Shown here: piece by piece, positions 1-11,149 of the stretch
How positions within the stretch are numbered: position 1 is the stretch's first letter
Layout of the letters: each line of letters opens with the position of its first letter
Assembly: GCA_014898425.1 (NCBI GenBank)
Contig: RCSZ01000005.1
Span: 1,576,501 to 1,640,500 of the forward strand
DNA length: 64,000 nucleotides
Reading direction: 5' to 3'
From: Botryotinia globosa
Taxonomy: Eukaryota > Ascomycota > Leotiomycetes > Helotiales > Sclerotiniaceae
The notes under the pieces: model-generated
What the model was told of the DNA's origin: nothing
Seen by the model: only the letters and a program-made list of their open reading frames with translations
Databases searched by the model: none
Translations under genes and position numbers: made by a program

Positions 1-298
1 TTCCACATGTTCCATACACCGAAGAGAAGGAAAGCATGTTTCCGGAAGCGTGAAGCCCCAAAACAACCACTTTGAGCATCGCGTAAAAAATGCATATCAA
101 CGCACAGGTACTCTTCGGTACCTCTTAGCACCGCCCTGTCTTGTAGTCAAATTGCTGCTTGTCAAATTCAGAAGATCGATTGAATCTAAAAGCCCAAGGA
201 TAAGATTTAGATAGAGAAGCAATGTGGATAGCTGGAACCAGACCACATACGGCATAGTGCAAAGGCAAAGGTCAAAGCAGGTAATTACTCTGAGAGAA

Positions 299-508
299 AT
301 GGATGGTGGTCGAGACGGGATGGGGGCGGATTCATTTGCAAAGAAGCCAGTAGACGAGTTTCGAGTCAAAAGGAAAAAAATCTTGAGCGTGGATAAACTG
401 TTGAGTATGGAAGAGAGCGAGGATCTCAAGAAGTCCGCAAGTATCGTGAGTGCCGCACTTCGGGATGAATCGAGAAAGCAGGAAGAGGAACTTGTGAGCA
501 AGATCTGA
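299..508 (+). CDS. Possible terminal exon or small ORF, unknown function
   Basis: An open frame from the ATG at 299 encodes about 69 residues. They are strongly charged, with a Lys/Glu/Asp-rich C-terminal half (KRKKILSVDKLLSMEESEDL and then a predicted helical run ending EEELVSKI). The opposite strand is also open but reads as Ser/Leu-rich shadow sequence, so the + strand is the better candidate. The frame stays open upstream to about 224 without another ATG, so this could be the last exon of a gene entering from the left, with an intron acceptor before 299. I recognise no domain. The base composition is like the flanking gene DNA, not the AT-rich block. It could equally be a chance ORF. Confidence 0.25.
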   Translation: MDGGRDGMGADSFAKKPVDEFRVKRKKILSVDKLLSMEESEDLKKSASIVSAALRDESRKQEEELVSKI

Positions 509-2069
509 CGATTGAATGGCTCGAAGCCAGTGGTTCCATTTTAGCACCCAGAGAAAATGAAATGAGTAAGTAAAGATTAAGGGGGCCTGTCTCATCCCGG
601 TGAAAGTACTGAAAAGGCCTGAGCGGCATAAAAGGGTGAAAATTGGGCCAAACTCATTCCAAGTACAGTCCTTCGTCAATAGATTTCGCAGCTGAGAGGT
701 AGTGCAAAGATTTCCACATAACTATATCCTCTATCCGAGAGCAACAACAAGGCTCTGACACTATATGGGGTCTTTCGTCGTATCACATTCTCCTCCCATG
801 CCAATCTTTGGATTAGGACTATTGAAATAAGGTAAACTATCATGCAAAGGAAGGTGTGGTATATGATTTGAGCAGGATCTAATGGAAAATTCATTAATTG
901 TGATTGGTTGTATATGAGAACTTTGGGTGATAAATCGTCATTATACAAAAGATAACGAAACGAGATCAAGTAAACAGGCGCAATCGTCATATCCCCGTCA
1001 CCACATTTCTAAAGTTGCCAAGGTTGAAGGGCTCAAATCCCGAAAAACAGAGACATCTAATTTCTCTGGATTCCATTGTCAATTGCCGCCCTCAAGTTGG
1101 CACAATCTCCATATATTATGTGCCACAGCAATGAAGGAATTAGCTGTATGTGCTGTAGATACACCAAATAATTATAATACTCACATTGGAGAAGAAAGGA
1201 TTTTCAAATAATAGCCTTATCAACTTCTGGGTCTATCTATTTGTAGGCAATATCCGAGGGTAGATGTCACATCTACGCTCACAGAAAGTCTGACTGGCGT
1301 GAAAACAAAGTTGAGAGCCGATCGAAAGCGGTCACTAAATAAGTTGAAAGAGAGCAAAGTACCTAGTAACATGCGAGAATATAATGAGTAGATAATATCG
1401 ATTAGCTGAACTAATACCTACCTAGCCACATTAGTATAATTAACCTTCCGAGTATAATAAGCGTGTAAGCGTGTAAATTGTCGGCAAGTGATGACATTTC
1501 TTGTGAAAGGGGCAGGAGGTGCATATGTGGCGTTCATACCACGTGACTCTTCAGTTAGCTTTGCCCCAGAGATCGGATGGGGTTCTTTCCGGCGGAGACT
1601 AGTTTGACCAAGATAGGAAGGTGGAAGGTTACAAATTACAATCAAAGGAAAATGTTCCGAGTCTTGACATACGACGTATACTTTGCAATGTTCTATCTAT
1701 GCTCCATCTATATCTAAATCAACATCGAACAATCAATAGGTTGGTACTTTTCAATTGATTCATTATACCTGCTTTCTGGTACGTGGGAGAAAATACGAGA
1801 ATAATGATTGATGATTACTAATTACTGATTACTGATTAACGATTGTTGTGAAAGAAGGCGCAAGTCAATTTCGATGATAGCATCATCTATCGTGTACCGG
1901 TCGGTATATGGGTATATGCCGGCAGCACCCATCGAACTCGCAGGTGCCAACGTGCCAACATTTGGAATGATCGTCACTTGAGGTTAATCACTGGAGAGTT
2001 CTCATTCGTTATTTCAACTACTTAAGGTATCGCCACTACCTAGGTCAATCACCTCCTATGATTAGGATT
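509..2069. other. Intergenic DNA, no gene supported
   Basis: Balanced-composition DNA (clearly richer in G+C than the sequence after 4,690). Only short frames with poor codon character occur on either strand and no domain is recognisable. I see no RNA gene. It may hold promoter or untranslated sequence of neighbouring genes. Confidence 0.5.
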
Positions 2070-2124
2070 AGGACCAGGACCAGGACCAGGAACAGCAACA
2101 GGAACAGGAACAGGAACAGGAACA
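2070..2124. repeat. Hexanucleotide microsatellite (AGGACC/AGGAAC)n
   Basis: About nine tandem 6 bp units. The left three or so read AGGACC; the rest read AGGAAC, with one AGCAAC variant. The array lies in intergenic DNA. The minus-strand frame it opens is low complexity and is not taken as a gene. Confidence 0.85.
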
Positions 2125-2570
2125 CGTAAAATACCATGCAATAATATACTTCGGGAACTACTGAAGCCGCTCCAACGTACTCATTCAGCCGTTGCCAACG
2201 AAGAACCATTGAAGATCGACATGTGTACCACAGAGACAATGTGATCTAAAGCGACTTGCTTTATAACACCAAGTCCCAAACGGGAAGGGGCTTTCCTCCA
2301 GCTTGCCTACCTTGGAGCTTATTAAAGTTTGGGGAGTGATGCAAGGTGCAAGCCAAGCTCTCCACATTTGTTGTGCTAACCATCTGGTCAATACTCGAGT
2401 ATAGTAAACTACCTGGGCGAGCTGGGTATGGATGTAGTGTCAGAACCCTTACCTCCTCTTACGCATGTCCATATTCAACCTCTTGCAGCTGTCACTTTGT
2501 TAATCGGTTTTTGACCATTCAATGAAGTAGCAAATTATTCGAGATACCTCTGTCAGATCTCAAATATATC

Positions 2571-2670
2571 GCAAACATCACCAATATTGTCACCCATGTC
2601 ACCAACTTCATCAACATCACCATTTCTACCAATATCACCATTTTTACCAATGTCATCAATATCATTTTTC
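2571..2670. repeat. Degenerate ATCACCA-type short tandem repeat
   Basis: Loosely repeated 9-18 bp units built on ACCAATATCACCATTTTT. Read on the minus strand they give a Gly/Asp-rich frame (GKNGDIGRNGDV and similar), but there is no supporting gene structure, so I call it a repeat only. The rest of 2,125-3,060 holds nothing recognisable. Confidence 0.45.
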
Positions 2671-3067
2671 CAAGGTAACTTTGATATTGGTGACTGAGTA
2701 CGAATACAGTATGGTTCGAATAATTCCGGAATTTTCAACATCCGGTTAACACTCTTCCCGAGGCTAGCTAGACTGGAAATACATCGAGCTAACATTCAAC
2801 AAAGATAGATGATCCCTTGGCTATTTGAGACTAATCCCACTATCGACATCTAGCAATTCCCCATGTCTCCTTGCCATCATCCCATATGTTGATTCCTTTG
2901 GGGTTCGGGAACTAGTGATCAGTGTCACGGCCTGGCGCGTTGCCGGTCGAATCTATTACCTGATAGAGTCATTTTGAAGGTCGATATTGAGGATTGCAGT
3001 AGAATGTCAAAGGATAATTCGGAAAGAGCAATGACCGGACAGAAGTCTATCATCGTCATGGCAATTG

Positions 3068-3211
3068 CTAAATATATAATTGCTTGTTCATCCTGCTATT
3101 ATCAGTCCTTAACCAACAAACAACTCTGCCTTACTCTTCGTTTTCCAATTAAACTACCTACATTCAACGATTGCCTAAGTCGAATCTCTCTTCCAATTAA
3201 TCACAACCACC
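3068..3211 (+). promoter_or_regulatory. Core promoter and 5' leader of the Rds1-like gene
   Basis: A TATA-like AAATATATAATT lies at about 3,069-3,080. It is followed by a pyrimidine-rich stretch (about 3,118-3,152) of the kind common around fungal transcription starts, then a leader ending CACAACCACC directly before the ATG. That is a strong ascomycete start context, with A at -3 and C-rich flanks. The predicted leader is roughly 60-110 nt. This is inferred from position and composition only. Confidence 0.5.
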
Positions 3212-4135
3212 ATGCTATTCTCTAGCACCACCATCGTCGCTATTGCTAGCATCTTAAGCGTTGCATCAGCTCTTCCAACAAAAAGACAAGCAGCGCCAAC
3301 TGATGCGGACATCCTCCAATATGCCTTAACGCTCGAACATCTAGAGGACGCATTTTACAAGAAGGCTATCAGTGAAATGCCAGAACAAATGTGGCTCGAT
3401 GCAAATTTCACCTCTTCCTTCTACAATCAATTGAAGTATATTGCGCATGATGAAGAGGCACATGTTGTCTATCTTCAAAGTGGCCTCACCGCTGCAGGTG
3501 CTGCCCCTGTTCAAGCTTGTGAATACAAATTTCCATTCACGGATCCAAAATCATTCGTTGCTCTCGCTTCCGTCATTGAGGGTGTCGGTGTTTCCGCTTA
3601 CCTCGGAGCAGCAGCCGACATCACATCAAAGGCGTACCTTACAGCAGCTGCGTCTATACTTGCCACCGAAGCTTTGCATCAATCTGCTGAACGTAACGCG
3701 AATGGTGAAATTCCAATGGCCAATCCTTTCGCCACACCCCTTGGATTGAACGCCGTCTACTCCATCGCGTCATCCTTTATCGTCTCTTGCCCATCTACCA
3801 ATCCTGCCTTGCCCGTAATGGCCTACCCATCCCTCGCCCTCAAATCCGGCTTGCCTACTGCACCAGGCGCCAATGTTGCCCTTGTACCAGAGACGGCTCC
3901 TTCCGGAACGTTCTATACTACCTTTGTGAGCGGACTCGAAACTATCTCTGTTGAGAGCCAAGTCGGCAGTGACGGTTTAATCATGACTGCAGTTCCAATG
4001 AACATCTCGGGACAAAGTTATGCCTTCTTGACCAATGACAACTCTGGCACCTTGACTGATTCCAAAATCATTGCTGGTCCAGCTATTATTGAGGTTACAC
4101 CTGATTCGCCAACATTCGACTTGTCAATCATCTAA
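3212..4135 (+). CDS. Secreted ferritin-like domain protein, Rds1 family
   Basis: A single uninterrupted frame of 307 codons. Residues 1-20 are a signal peptide (hydrophobic, ending SVASA), followed by a Lys-Arg Kex2-type site at 24-25, so the protein is probably secreted. Residues 30-165 carry a ferritin-like four-helix pattern: E42/E45 in LEHLEDAFY, D80-E81-E82-A-H84 (an EExH motif), E123 in IEGVGVSAY, and E153-x-x-H156. These are plausible di-iron or structural ligands. C103 and C193 could pair, and N65 and an NIS near the C terminus are potential glycosylation sites. The C-terminal 110 residues are Pro/Ala/Thr-rich without a recognised domain. The family is known in fungi as Rds1 (regulated by nutrient and stress signals in fission yeast); its biochemical role is unsettled. 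The start is fixed by the signal peptide and the CACC-ATG context. Only about 0.55 kb separates its stop codon from the RIP-degraded block, yet it shows no RIP damage. Confidence 0.88.
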   Translation: MLFSSTTIVAIASILSVASALPTKRQAAPTDADILQYALTLEHLEDAFYKKAISEMPEQMWLDANFTSSFYNQLKYIAHDEEAHVVYLQSGLTAAGAAPVQACEYKFPFTDPKSFVALASVIEGVGVSAYLGAAADITSKAYLTAAASILATEALHQSAERNANGEIPMANPFATPLGLNAVYSIASSFIVSCPSTNPALPVMAYPSLALKSGLPTAPGANVALVPETAPSGTFYTTFVSGLETISVESQVGSDGLIMTAVPMNISGQSYAFLTNDNSGTLTDSKIIAGPAIIEVTPDSPTFDLSII

Positions 4136-4690
4136 AACAGTGGCATTTTGCATGGTGGGGGTATGAATAATAAATGATAGTAATTTTGGGGGGCATTCGG
4201 TGGTCAAATAATGGTTTAATGGGGTGTGTGCTGAGTACTATTCTATGTTTAACAACGATACCTCTTGTCAACTTCTTAACTTTGCAATCTTTGCAATGTA
4301 CACAATAATATTCAGCCAATAAAATTATAAGCAGATATTCTTCGGGAAATATTGTTTTTTGTATTGACATTCTTCAATTCAATCTTCAATTCATTCAAAG
4401 TCGTAAAGCGAAGCATTTGCCTAATCAATTGCCCCTCTCGAGTCTCTCGACCCCCTCTGCCAAACAGCCCATAAGAGAAAGGAAATTTTTCCTTCCACCC
4501 CACCTTTAGATCGAGCTATGGGATGGCCAATATATTGTTTAAAACATGGCTTTACTCCATCAACTGTCACAAACAAGTATAGATTCCACTAGACGGACGT
4601 CTATCTGAAAAGTACTGGCCTGCCTGCTGGCAAGGCGCTTGACTATGATACATATTATCTCAATATTCAGAATCTCTTCGTCAATAAAAC
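4136..4690 (+). other. 3' flank of the Rds1-like gene and boundary with the AT-rich block
   Basis: AATAAA-type signals occur near 4,167 (AATAATAAATG) and 4,317 (CAATAAAATT) and could direct polyadenylation. Mixed-composition sequence continues to about 4,640 (TGGCCTGCCTGCTGGCAAGG). G+C then falls abruptly, and after about 4,690 the DNA is almost all A and T. No gene is seen. Confidence 0.55.
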
Positions 4691-6456
4691 GTTTTTAATT
4701 AGAATTCTAAATAATATCTTAATCTTTTTCATAATAGTATTATTGTAGCTTACTAATAATCGATTTTTTTGGGCCAATCAAGAATCGGGGGGAACATTTA
4801 TCTCTTCAAAAGTCTGAAAGTATTTGATTGTGTTTTTAATAAAAAATTAATGTTGTTAGATGAAAGTATTTCAAGAATATGTCTTACCTTTTCAATTATT
4901 ATTTATTGAAAAACTAATTAATATATTCGAAAAAGCTTAATTGATATTACTATATAAATCAATTTTAAATTAATTAAATCTATAATTATTATGAAATTCT
5001 TTTGAAAAGATTTTTTTTTTAATTAACTAAATTATTTTCAATTATTTCAAATTATCTACATTAATTATAAAAATAGTATCAATAGAATCGTTTGATTAAA
5101 TTGAATATATTATTAGTTTTAATAGTTTTAATAATATTGGGATTATATTATTGATGGAGGTTCAATTGCTTTTTAAGTTTTAAAGTTATATGTCTTAAAC
5201 TTAAAGTATATAGCTTCGGATTTTTAAGCTTAGGAGTATTTAATTATCTTTTTTTTAGTATATGTAATATCAATAGAAAATTGAATAGTATCATAGAATT
5301 GTTATAATCAAAGGAATTCTTAGGATATTATTACAGGTCATGCGCTTAGCATGAGATGGTAGGCTATATTGGGAATAGTATTAAAATAATATTATATAGG
5401 AAGCTTAGATGAATAGAATAAATAGAATTATTATTATTGAATTTTGAATTGATATTTATTATATAATTTTGTATATATATAAAAGTAGGTATTAGAAAAA
5501 GATTTGAATATAAAAATTTAAATTATTTATTTATACTTTTTCTTGTCTTCTATATATAAATAATATAAATCTATAATATATAAATAATGTATTTGAAAAT
5601 CCCAATTTTGTAATTAATTTTATTAATTTTCTTTATTGATTTGTAATCAATTTTTATAATAAAGAAAAAGAAAAAATAATATTATATAATATTACATTTA
5701 TCATTTTGCATTTAAATTAACTCCTATATCATATTTCAATTTTTTTAAAATAATAAATTATCATTTTGAATTAAAAATTAATAAAGGATTTCTTTTTGAA
5801 TAAAAAATTCTTTATTTTATTTTATAATAAAATTCTTTCTTATATAAAGAAAATGAAGAATATAAGAAATTTTTCTTATAATATTGAATTTTTATTATTT
5901 ATTATAATAAGTTCCCTTAATATTATAATAATATTAAATGATTTAATTAATATTTATTAAAAACAACAGATATATATAGTTATATAGATCAATAAATAGT
6001 GATGATAGATTGAAGGAGGGGGTGGTAATTATTATTATAAAATATTAGTTTTTAAAAATATATTTTTTCAATGTATAATTATATATATAATCGAATAAAA
6101 TTATTATAATAAAAAAGATAACAAAATAATAATAAAATCTATTTATATATATTAAATTTATATTAAAGTAATACAATTGTTAAATAATTTATAATGTTTA
6201 ATTAAAAATTGAAAAATAACGAATTGTTGGTTTTCATATTAAAACTAAAATCAAATTGTTTTAAACCCTATAGAAACGAGCTTTTTTCGGCCCTTCGGAC
6301 CTATATTTATATTTGTACTATATAGCTTTTAGAATTCTAAAAATAAATAAGATTAATATTTTTAGAATTTCTATTAAAATATGAATTTTGAAGCTATTCA
6401 GAGATTGTAAGCTTTTGAGGTGGTGGTCTGTGCACCGATCTAGGTGGGGTATATTC
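4691..6456. other. Anonymous AT-rich, RIP-like DNA
   Basis: Very AT-rich sequence with stops in all frames and short imperfect hairpins, for example TTCTTTATT pairing with AATAAAGAA near 5,620-5,670. Small islands with G and C remain near 5,335-5,375, 6,275-6,300 and 6,415-6,450. Nothing could be matched to the LINE, copia or other families in the window. Confidence 0.6.
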
Positions 6457-6659
<203 letters not shown>

Positions 6660-6734
6660 CTTTATTAACCTCTAGCTTTTACCTCATATAAAAGTATTAA
6701 AGGTATAATTAAACCTCAAAACCTTATAAATCTT

Positions 6735-7035
6735 ATAATTCTTTTTTTAATTCTTTTTCTAATTCTTTTTCTAATTCTTTTTTTAATTCTTTTTTTAATT
6801 CTTTTTTTAATTCTTTTTTTAATTCTTTTTTTAATTCTTTTTCTAATTCTTTCTAATTTTCTTTCTAATTTTCTTTCTAATTTTCTTTCTAATTCTTTTT
6901 TAATTCTTTTTCTAATTTCTATTTTTCTAATTTCTATTTTTCTAATTTCTATTTTTCTAATTTCTATTTTTTTTTCTCTAATAAATCTAATAAATCTGAT
7001 AAATCTGATAAATCTGATAAATCTGATAAATCTCC
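6735..7035. repeat. Cluster of pyrimidine-strand minisatellites
   Basis: Consecutive tandem arrays: a 12 bp unit AATTCTTTTTTT with C/T variants (about 6,738-6,845), a 12 bp TTTCTTTCTAAT type (about 6,845-6,895), a 15 bp unit TAATTTCTATTTTTC (about 6,910-6,970) and a 9 bp unit AATCTGATA (about 6,985-7,033). The + strand is almost free of G throughout. Confidence 0.85.
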
Positions 7036-7322
7036 CCCCTTCTCTTTCTAATTCCTTATCTCTCTTATCACAAATCCCGGATCTCCAAATTAATCAGAAA
7101 CATTTATTCAATTCTTTAAAATCTTTGAATCTTTAATCTTTTCAATCCACTATTTAATCAATTATTTCTTTTATTAATTATAACTTATTAATATAGAAAT
7201 TATATTATTAAATGAATCTTAATTTATAAAATCCTCTAATATTTTTTAGAATTTTGATATTTATATATAGAGTATTTGTACTTTTCTCGGCCAATCAGCT
7301 TCCAGTTATGAACTGTGTTTTT

Positions 7323-7447
7323 GTCAGGGAGCGATCACCTGACAGGGTTTATATAGTAGATCCACTGTTCCGAATGTATTCGGAACACTCAATGCTTTTA
7401 TGGGTTAGTGGTAAAGTGGATCAACTCTAATATTGTGTTTCGAATAC
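7323..7447 (+). repeat. Hairpin and tRNA-like repeat, copy 1 (SINE-like)
   Basis: The first 103 bp recur at 7,645-7,747. It contains two inverted repeats, GTCAGG...CCTGAC (7,323-7,343) and the 8 bp stem in GTTCCGAATGTATTCGGAAC (about 7,367-7,386). After them comes a good pol III A box, TGGGTTAGTGG (7,401-7,411), and a B-box-like GTTTCGAATAC (7,437-7,447) at tRNA-like spacing. The sequence around the B box can fold as a T-arm. Because about 70 bp of shared sequence precede the tRNA-like part, a simple tRNA-headed SINE is not certain. Confidence 0.6.
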
Positions 7448-7644
7448 AAGGGTATTTTATTCTGAGTTTCTTATTTGGTGAATCTGAACGAGGATAAATT
7501 GTACTTTGAATTTAATCTCGGTGATTGGTTCAGTTGTAGTTATTGTATTTCTAGTATTTTATGTTTATAGATTTATGTTTATAGGGAGCTAGCTTTTTTC
7601 TGATTGGTGTATATTAGGTGGGTCTGTATAAGATAGGGGTGAGT
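7448..7644. other. Spacer between the two tRNA-like repeats
   Basis: Less AT-rich than the surroundings and without an ORF. It includes CTGATTGGTG near 7,591, a rough complement of GGCCAATCAG near 7,289 to the left of copy 1. It may be part of the same element. Confidence 0.35.
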
Positions 7645-7765
7645 GTCAGGGAGCGATCATTTGATAGGGTTTATATAGTAGATTCATTGTTCCGAATGTA
7701 TTCGGAATACTCCATGCTTTTATGGGTTAGTGGTAAAGTGGATCAACCCTAACAGTTTTAAATCC
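7645..7765 (+). repeat. Hairpin and tRNA-like repeat, copy 2
   Basis: The 103 bp shared segment (7,645-7,747) is colinear with copy 1 at a period of 322 bp. Six of the seven differences are C-to-T relative to copy 1. They destroy the first hairpin and one pair of the second. The A box TGGGTTAGTGG is intact at 7,723-7,733. The B box reads GTTTTAAATCC (7,755-7,765), which is GGTTCGAATCC with its CpG changed to TpA plus one other change. The tRNA anticodon-arm region is shorter than in copy 1. Confidence 0.6.
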
Positions 7766-8139
7766 TGTATATTAGGGATTTTAAATTAAAAGTTATAAAA
7801 AAACTGAATCTTATAAAATAAGGATATAAATAGTATATATATAATTAATTTTTACTATAAAAATTAATAGAATATAAAAAAGAAAATTAATTTAATAATA
7901 ATTAATTATTAAATGATTTTTGGAAAAAACTTTCGAAAAGAATAAAGAAATTGATTATCAAAAGATTTATTAAAACATTTATCAAAGCATTTATTAAAAC
8001 ATCTATTAAATATTCAAAAGTTTATTAAATATTCAAAAATTTATTAAATAATGACAAATTTATTAAATAATTTATCAAGTAATTCTAAAGGTTTTTAAAA
8101 ATAATTTTTTTAAGAAAAAGAGTTTTATTATAAATACAG
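7766..8139. repeat. AT-rich dispersed repeat, also near 48.70-48.98 kb
   Basis: AAACTGAATCTTATAAAATA and the following roughly 250 bp match AAACTAGACCTTATAAAATA near 48,730 and its downstream sequence, allowing for RIP-type changes. There is no coding potential. The segment includes short TTTATTAAATATTCAAAA tandem motifs (about 7,970-8,060). Confidence 0.5.
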
Positions 8140-8398
8140 TAACTGTGTGAACAAGGGAATTCACCTATAGGGAATTCACTTCAAGGAAATGACTCTCATA
8201 TAAAGACTATTATATTAAAGGGATTAAGCGGATATGAAAGAAACTAACTTTTTCAATAGTATTTATATAGGATCTATTATTTTCTTATTTGATTAATTCT
8301 TTAAATAAAATACAATTAGATATATAGAATTTGTATTATATATAGATATTATATTTTCTATATCCTTCTCGAATCAATATTAATTAATAATATTACAA
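8140..8398. repeat. LTR-like dispersed repeat, second copy in the foldback loop
   Basis: From about 8,145 (TGTGAACAAGGGAATTC) to 8,398 (ending ATTACA) the sequence is colinear with about 15,310-15,553. Shared landmarks are GGGAATTCAC/GGAATTCAT, the AACTAACTTTTTCAATAG type run and TATCCTTCTCGAA. The TGT...ACA ends would fit a solo LTR of about 254 bp, but no target duplication was found. It is not the LTR at 16.53-16.68 kb. Confidence 0.5.
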
Positions 8399-9270
8399 AT
8401 TTACACTAATTATTTGAAAAATCTTTCAAAAGCTTTTTATCCTTATTTTTCATTTTTATTATATATAATATTAGTTTTAAAAAAGCTAATAAATAATCCA
8501 AACAATCTAAATCCGAATAATTTATTTCTAAAATTACAAAAACTTTTAATAATACTATTAATATAGATTCATTATAAAACCCTGAATTTGATTATAATAA
8601 TATAACTAGTATTTTTTTTCTTTCTTTTATTAAGAAAAGTATAATTCAAGAGAAAAAGAATCTAGAAAATATAAAATTCAAAAAGGAATCTTAAAATTAT
8701 TTCTTTTCAAAAGATCTTTTTATAATCAAATAGTTTTTCAAAGGATTTATATTCAGAGTTATAATCAAATATTATATTGATAATTATTTTCTTTACAAAA
8801 CAATTATATATTCAAATACAAAGATTACTAATATATCTCTTTAAAAAATGATTATATATGATTTCGATTTTATTCAATAATATTTCTTCAAAAATATCAA
8901 AAAACTAATATTATATAAGTTTTATAAGATTTTATAATATTATAAAATATATATTAATCTCAATATAAATATCGAAAACATTCTTTTGAAAATATTTTCA
9001 TATAAAAAACATTATAATTGAATTACAGAATAATTCGTAAAATATTAAATTAAAATATAATAATTTGTATTCAATATATAAATCAATCTCCTTATTAAAC
9101 TTAATTTAAAATCTCAAATCAAATATATTATTAATATTTTTGTTAAATCTTTATATAATAATCTAAATAATTATATAATTTTGCTAAAATCTGACAAAGT
9201 TATAAAGAATCTAAGTATTTATAAAGGATTATTTGATAATAATAATAATAATTCAAATAATTTCGATAAT

Positions 9271-9560
9271 AATAATAAAAATAATAAAAATAATAAAAAT
9301 AATAAAAATAATAAAAATAATAAAAATAATAAAAATAATAAAAATAATAAAAATAATAAAAATAATAAAAATAATAAAAATAATAAAATTAATAAAATTA
9401 ATAAAATTAATAAAATTAATAAAATTAATAAAATTAATAAAATTAATAAAAATAATAAAAATAATAAAAATAATAAAATTAATAAAATTAATAAAATTAA
9501 TAAAAATAATAAAAATAATAAAAATAATAAAAATAATAAAATTAATAAAATTAATAAAAA
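9271..9560 (+). repeat. 9 bp minisatellite (AATAATAAA / ATTAATAAA) in copia gag
   Basis: More than 30 units of a 9 bp repeat in the copia gag region. They alternate in homogeneous blocks: mostly AATAATAAA, then about seven ATTAATAAA, and back again several times. Read in frame it is Asn-Asn-Lys or Ile-Asn-Lys. The block structure points to repeated local expansion by slippage or unequal exchange. Confidence 0.9.
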
Positions 9561-10299
9561 TGAAAATAATTCTAGTTATATTAATTACAAAAATAATTAT
9601 AATATCGATTAATATAATCAAAGCTATTATTTTGTTGATTTTTCAAAGATCTATAGAAATAATAATAGATATAAAAATATTGATAATTCTTTTAATCTAA
9701 AAATTACTATATTTAAGAAATATTATTACAAAGTATTTATATTATTTGAAATAATAATAACAATTTTCTCAATTATATTTTCAAATATAATTAAAGAATA
9801 TTATTAAATAAATCTAAATTAATTTTTTAATATATTTCAAAGATTGTATATTATAATAATCAATAATTTCAAAAAATCTAAATATTAATAAAATATATTT
9901 CTCAAATAAAACAATATTTCTCTCAAAATCTATATCGAAAGTAATTTTAATACAAATCTTCAGGAAATATTTAATATAATAATTATAAACTTATATTTCC
10001 TTTAATATATAATTTCTTTAATTATATATAATTCTTAATTATATTATATTAAGATTTTATTTATATATAATAATATTCTGGAATATTATTTTGCAATATA
10101 TAATCCTCATTTAAATATTTCAAATCTAATCAATCAAATTAAACAAATAATCGATTTTTATCGAAAAATATTTCCAAAACAAATTACAATTGAAATATTT
10201 CTTATAAATCGATATTTCTATAATAATAAATCTTTGAATTCTTCTTTTTAAAAACCCTATAATAAATATACTAATAAATAATCCTTTTTTATACTATTC

Positions 10300-10760
10300 A
10301 ATAAAAACAAAAATGATTATTATTTCCCTAATTATAAAAAAAAAGATTATAGATATTATAAATATACTCAAAAAAAGAAAAATTTATTTAAAACAAACTA
10401 TTATATCAAATACAGTAAATTCAATAACAAAAACTTTATAAAACAATATAATCAATTTCTAATTAACTTTAAATAAGAAAATAATCAAAAAGATAATAAT
10501 AATAATAATTATTATTTTATTGATTAATACTTTATCAATATAAATAATTCTAGAAAAATCTCCAGAATATTCTTTATATTAATAAATACTTATAACAATT
10601 TATTAATAATAACTATCCTCAATAATATCACAAATATTTATATATTAATAATCAAAGCAATTATTATAAATACTAAATAATATAATAATAACAAGTTTTT
10701 CAATATTATAATTAATATAGAAATAATTAAAAGATTATAAATTAAATATAAATAATATCT
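10300..10760 (+). pseudogene. Copia gag C-terminus and aspartic protease, degraded
   Basis: About 10,338-10,365 reads DYRYYKYTQKK, which corresponds to a Cys-rich gag segment with Cys changed to Tyr. An acidic/Asn-rich linker and a Thr/Ala-like region follow. At about 10,695-10,740 the frame reads FFNIIINIEIIKRL*IKY, which aligns with the family motif FFGVMIDTGASKRSTAGY of fungal copia proteases. Here Asp-Thr-Gly-Ala has become Asn-Ile-Glu-Ile, so the active site is destroyed. Confidence 0.7.
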
Positions 10761-11149
10761 AATATTAAAAAAAATTAAAAAAAATTAAATATAATAAAAC
10801 TATTATTAATTAAATAATAATTTAATTCATTATTAAAACGATTTCCTTTATTAACTTATTCTATATAAAACTTCTATTTAAAAATATAAAATAAAATATA
10901 ATAAAAACTAATATTTAATTTTTACTTTATTTAACAAATATAAATAAACTCAAATTTAAATACAACAATTTTAAAGATATTATTATTATATTTAAAGATA
11001 TTTATTCTATATATCAAAGATTTGATTATACATTTTTACTATAGAATATTAATATTCAAAATATAATCAATCATTTTATTAATAATAGAAAATACTATTT
11101 TATTAAAATCAAATTATAATAAATTCATTATTAATTTAAATATCTATTT

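Noticed and set aside
97..501. 134-codon minus-strand ORF
   Set aside because: Its Ser/Leu-rich translation is the typical antisense shadow of the more gene-like + strand frame. No start context or domain.
2553..2795. 80-codon minus-strand ORF with Gly/Asp repeats
   Set aside because: It coincides with a degenerate short tandem repeat and lacks any gene context.
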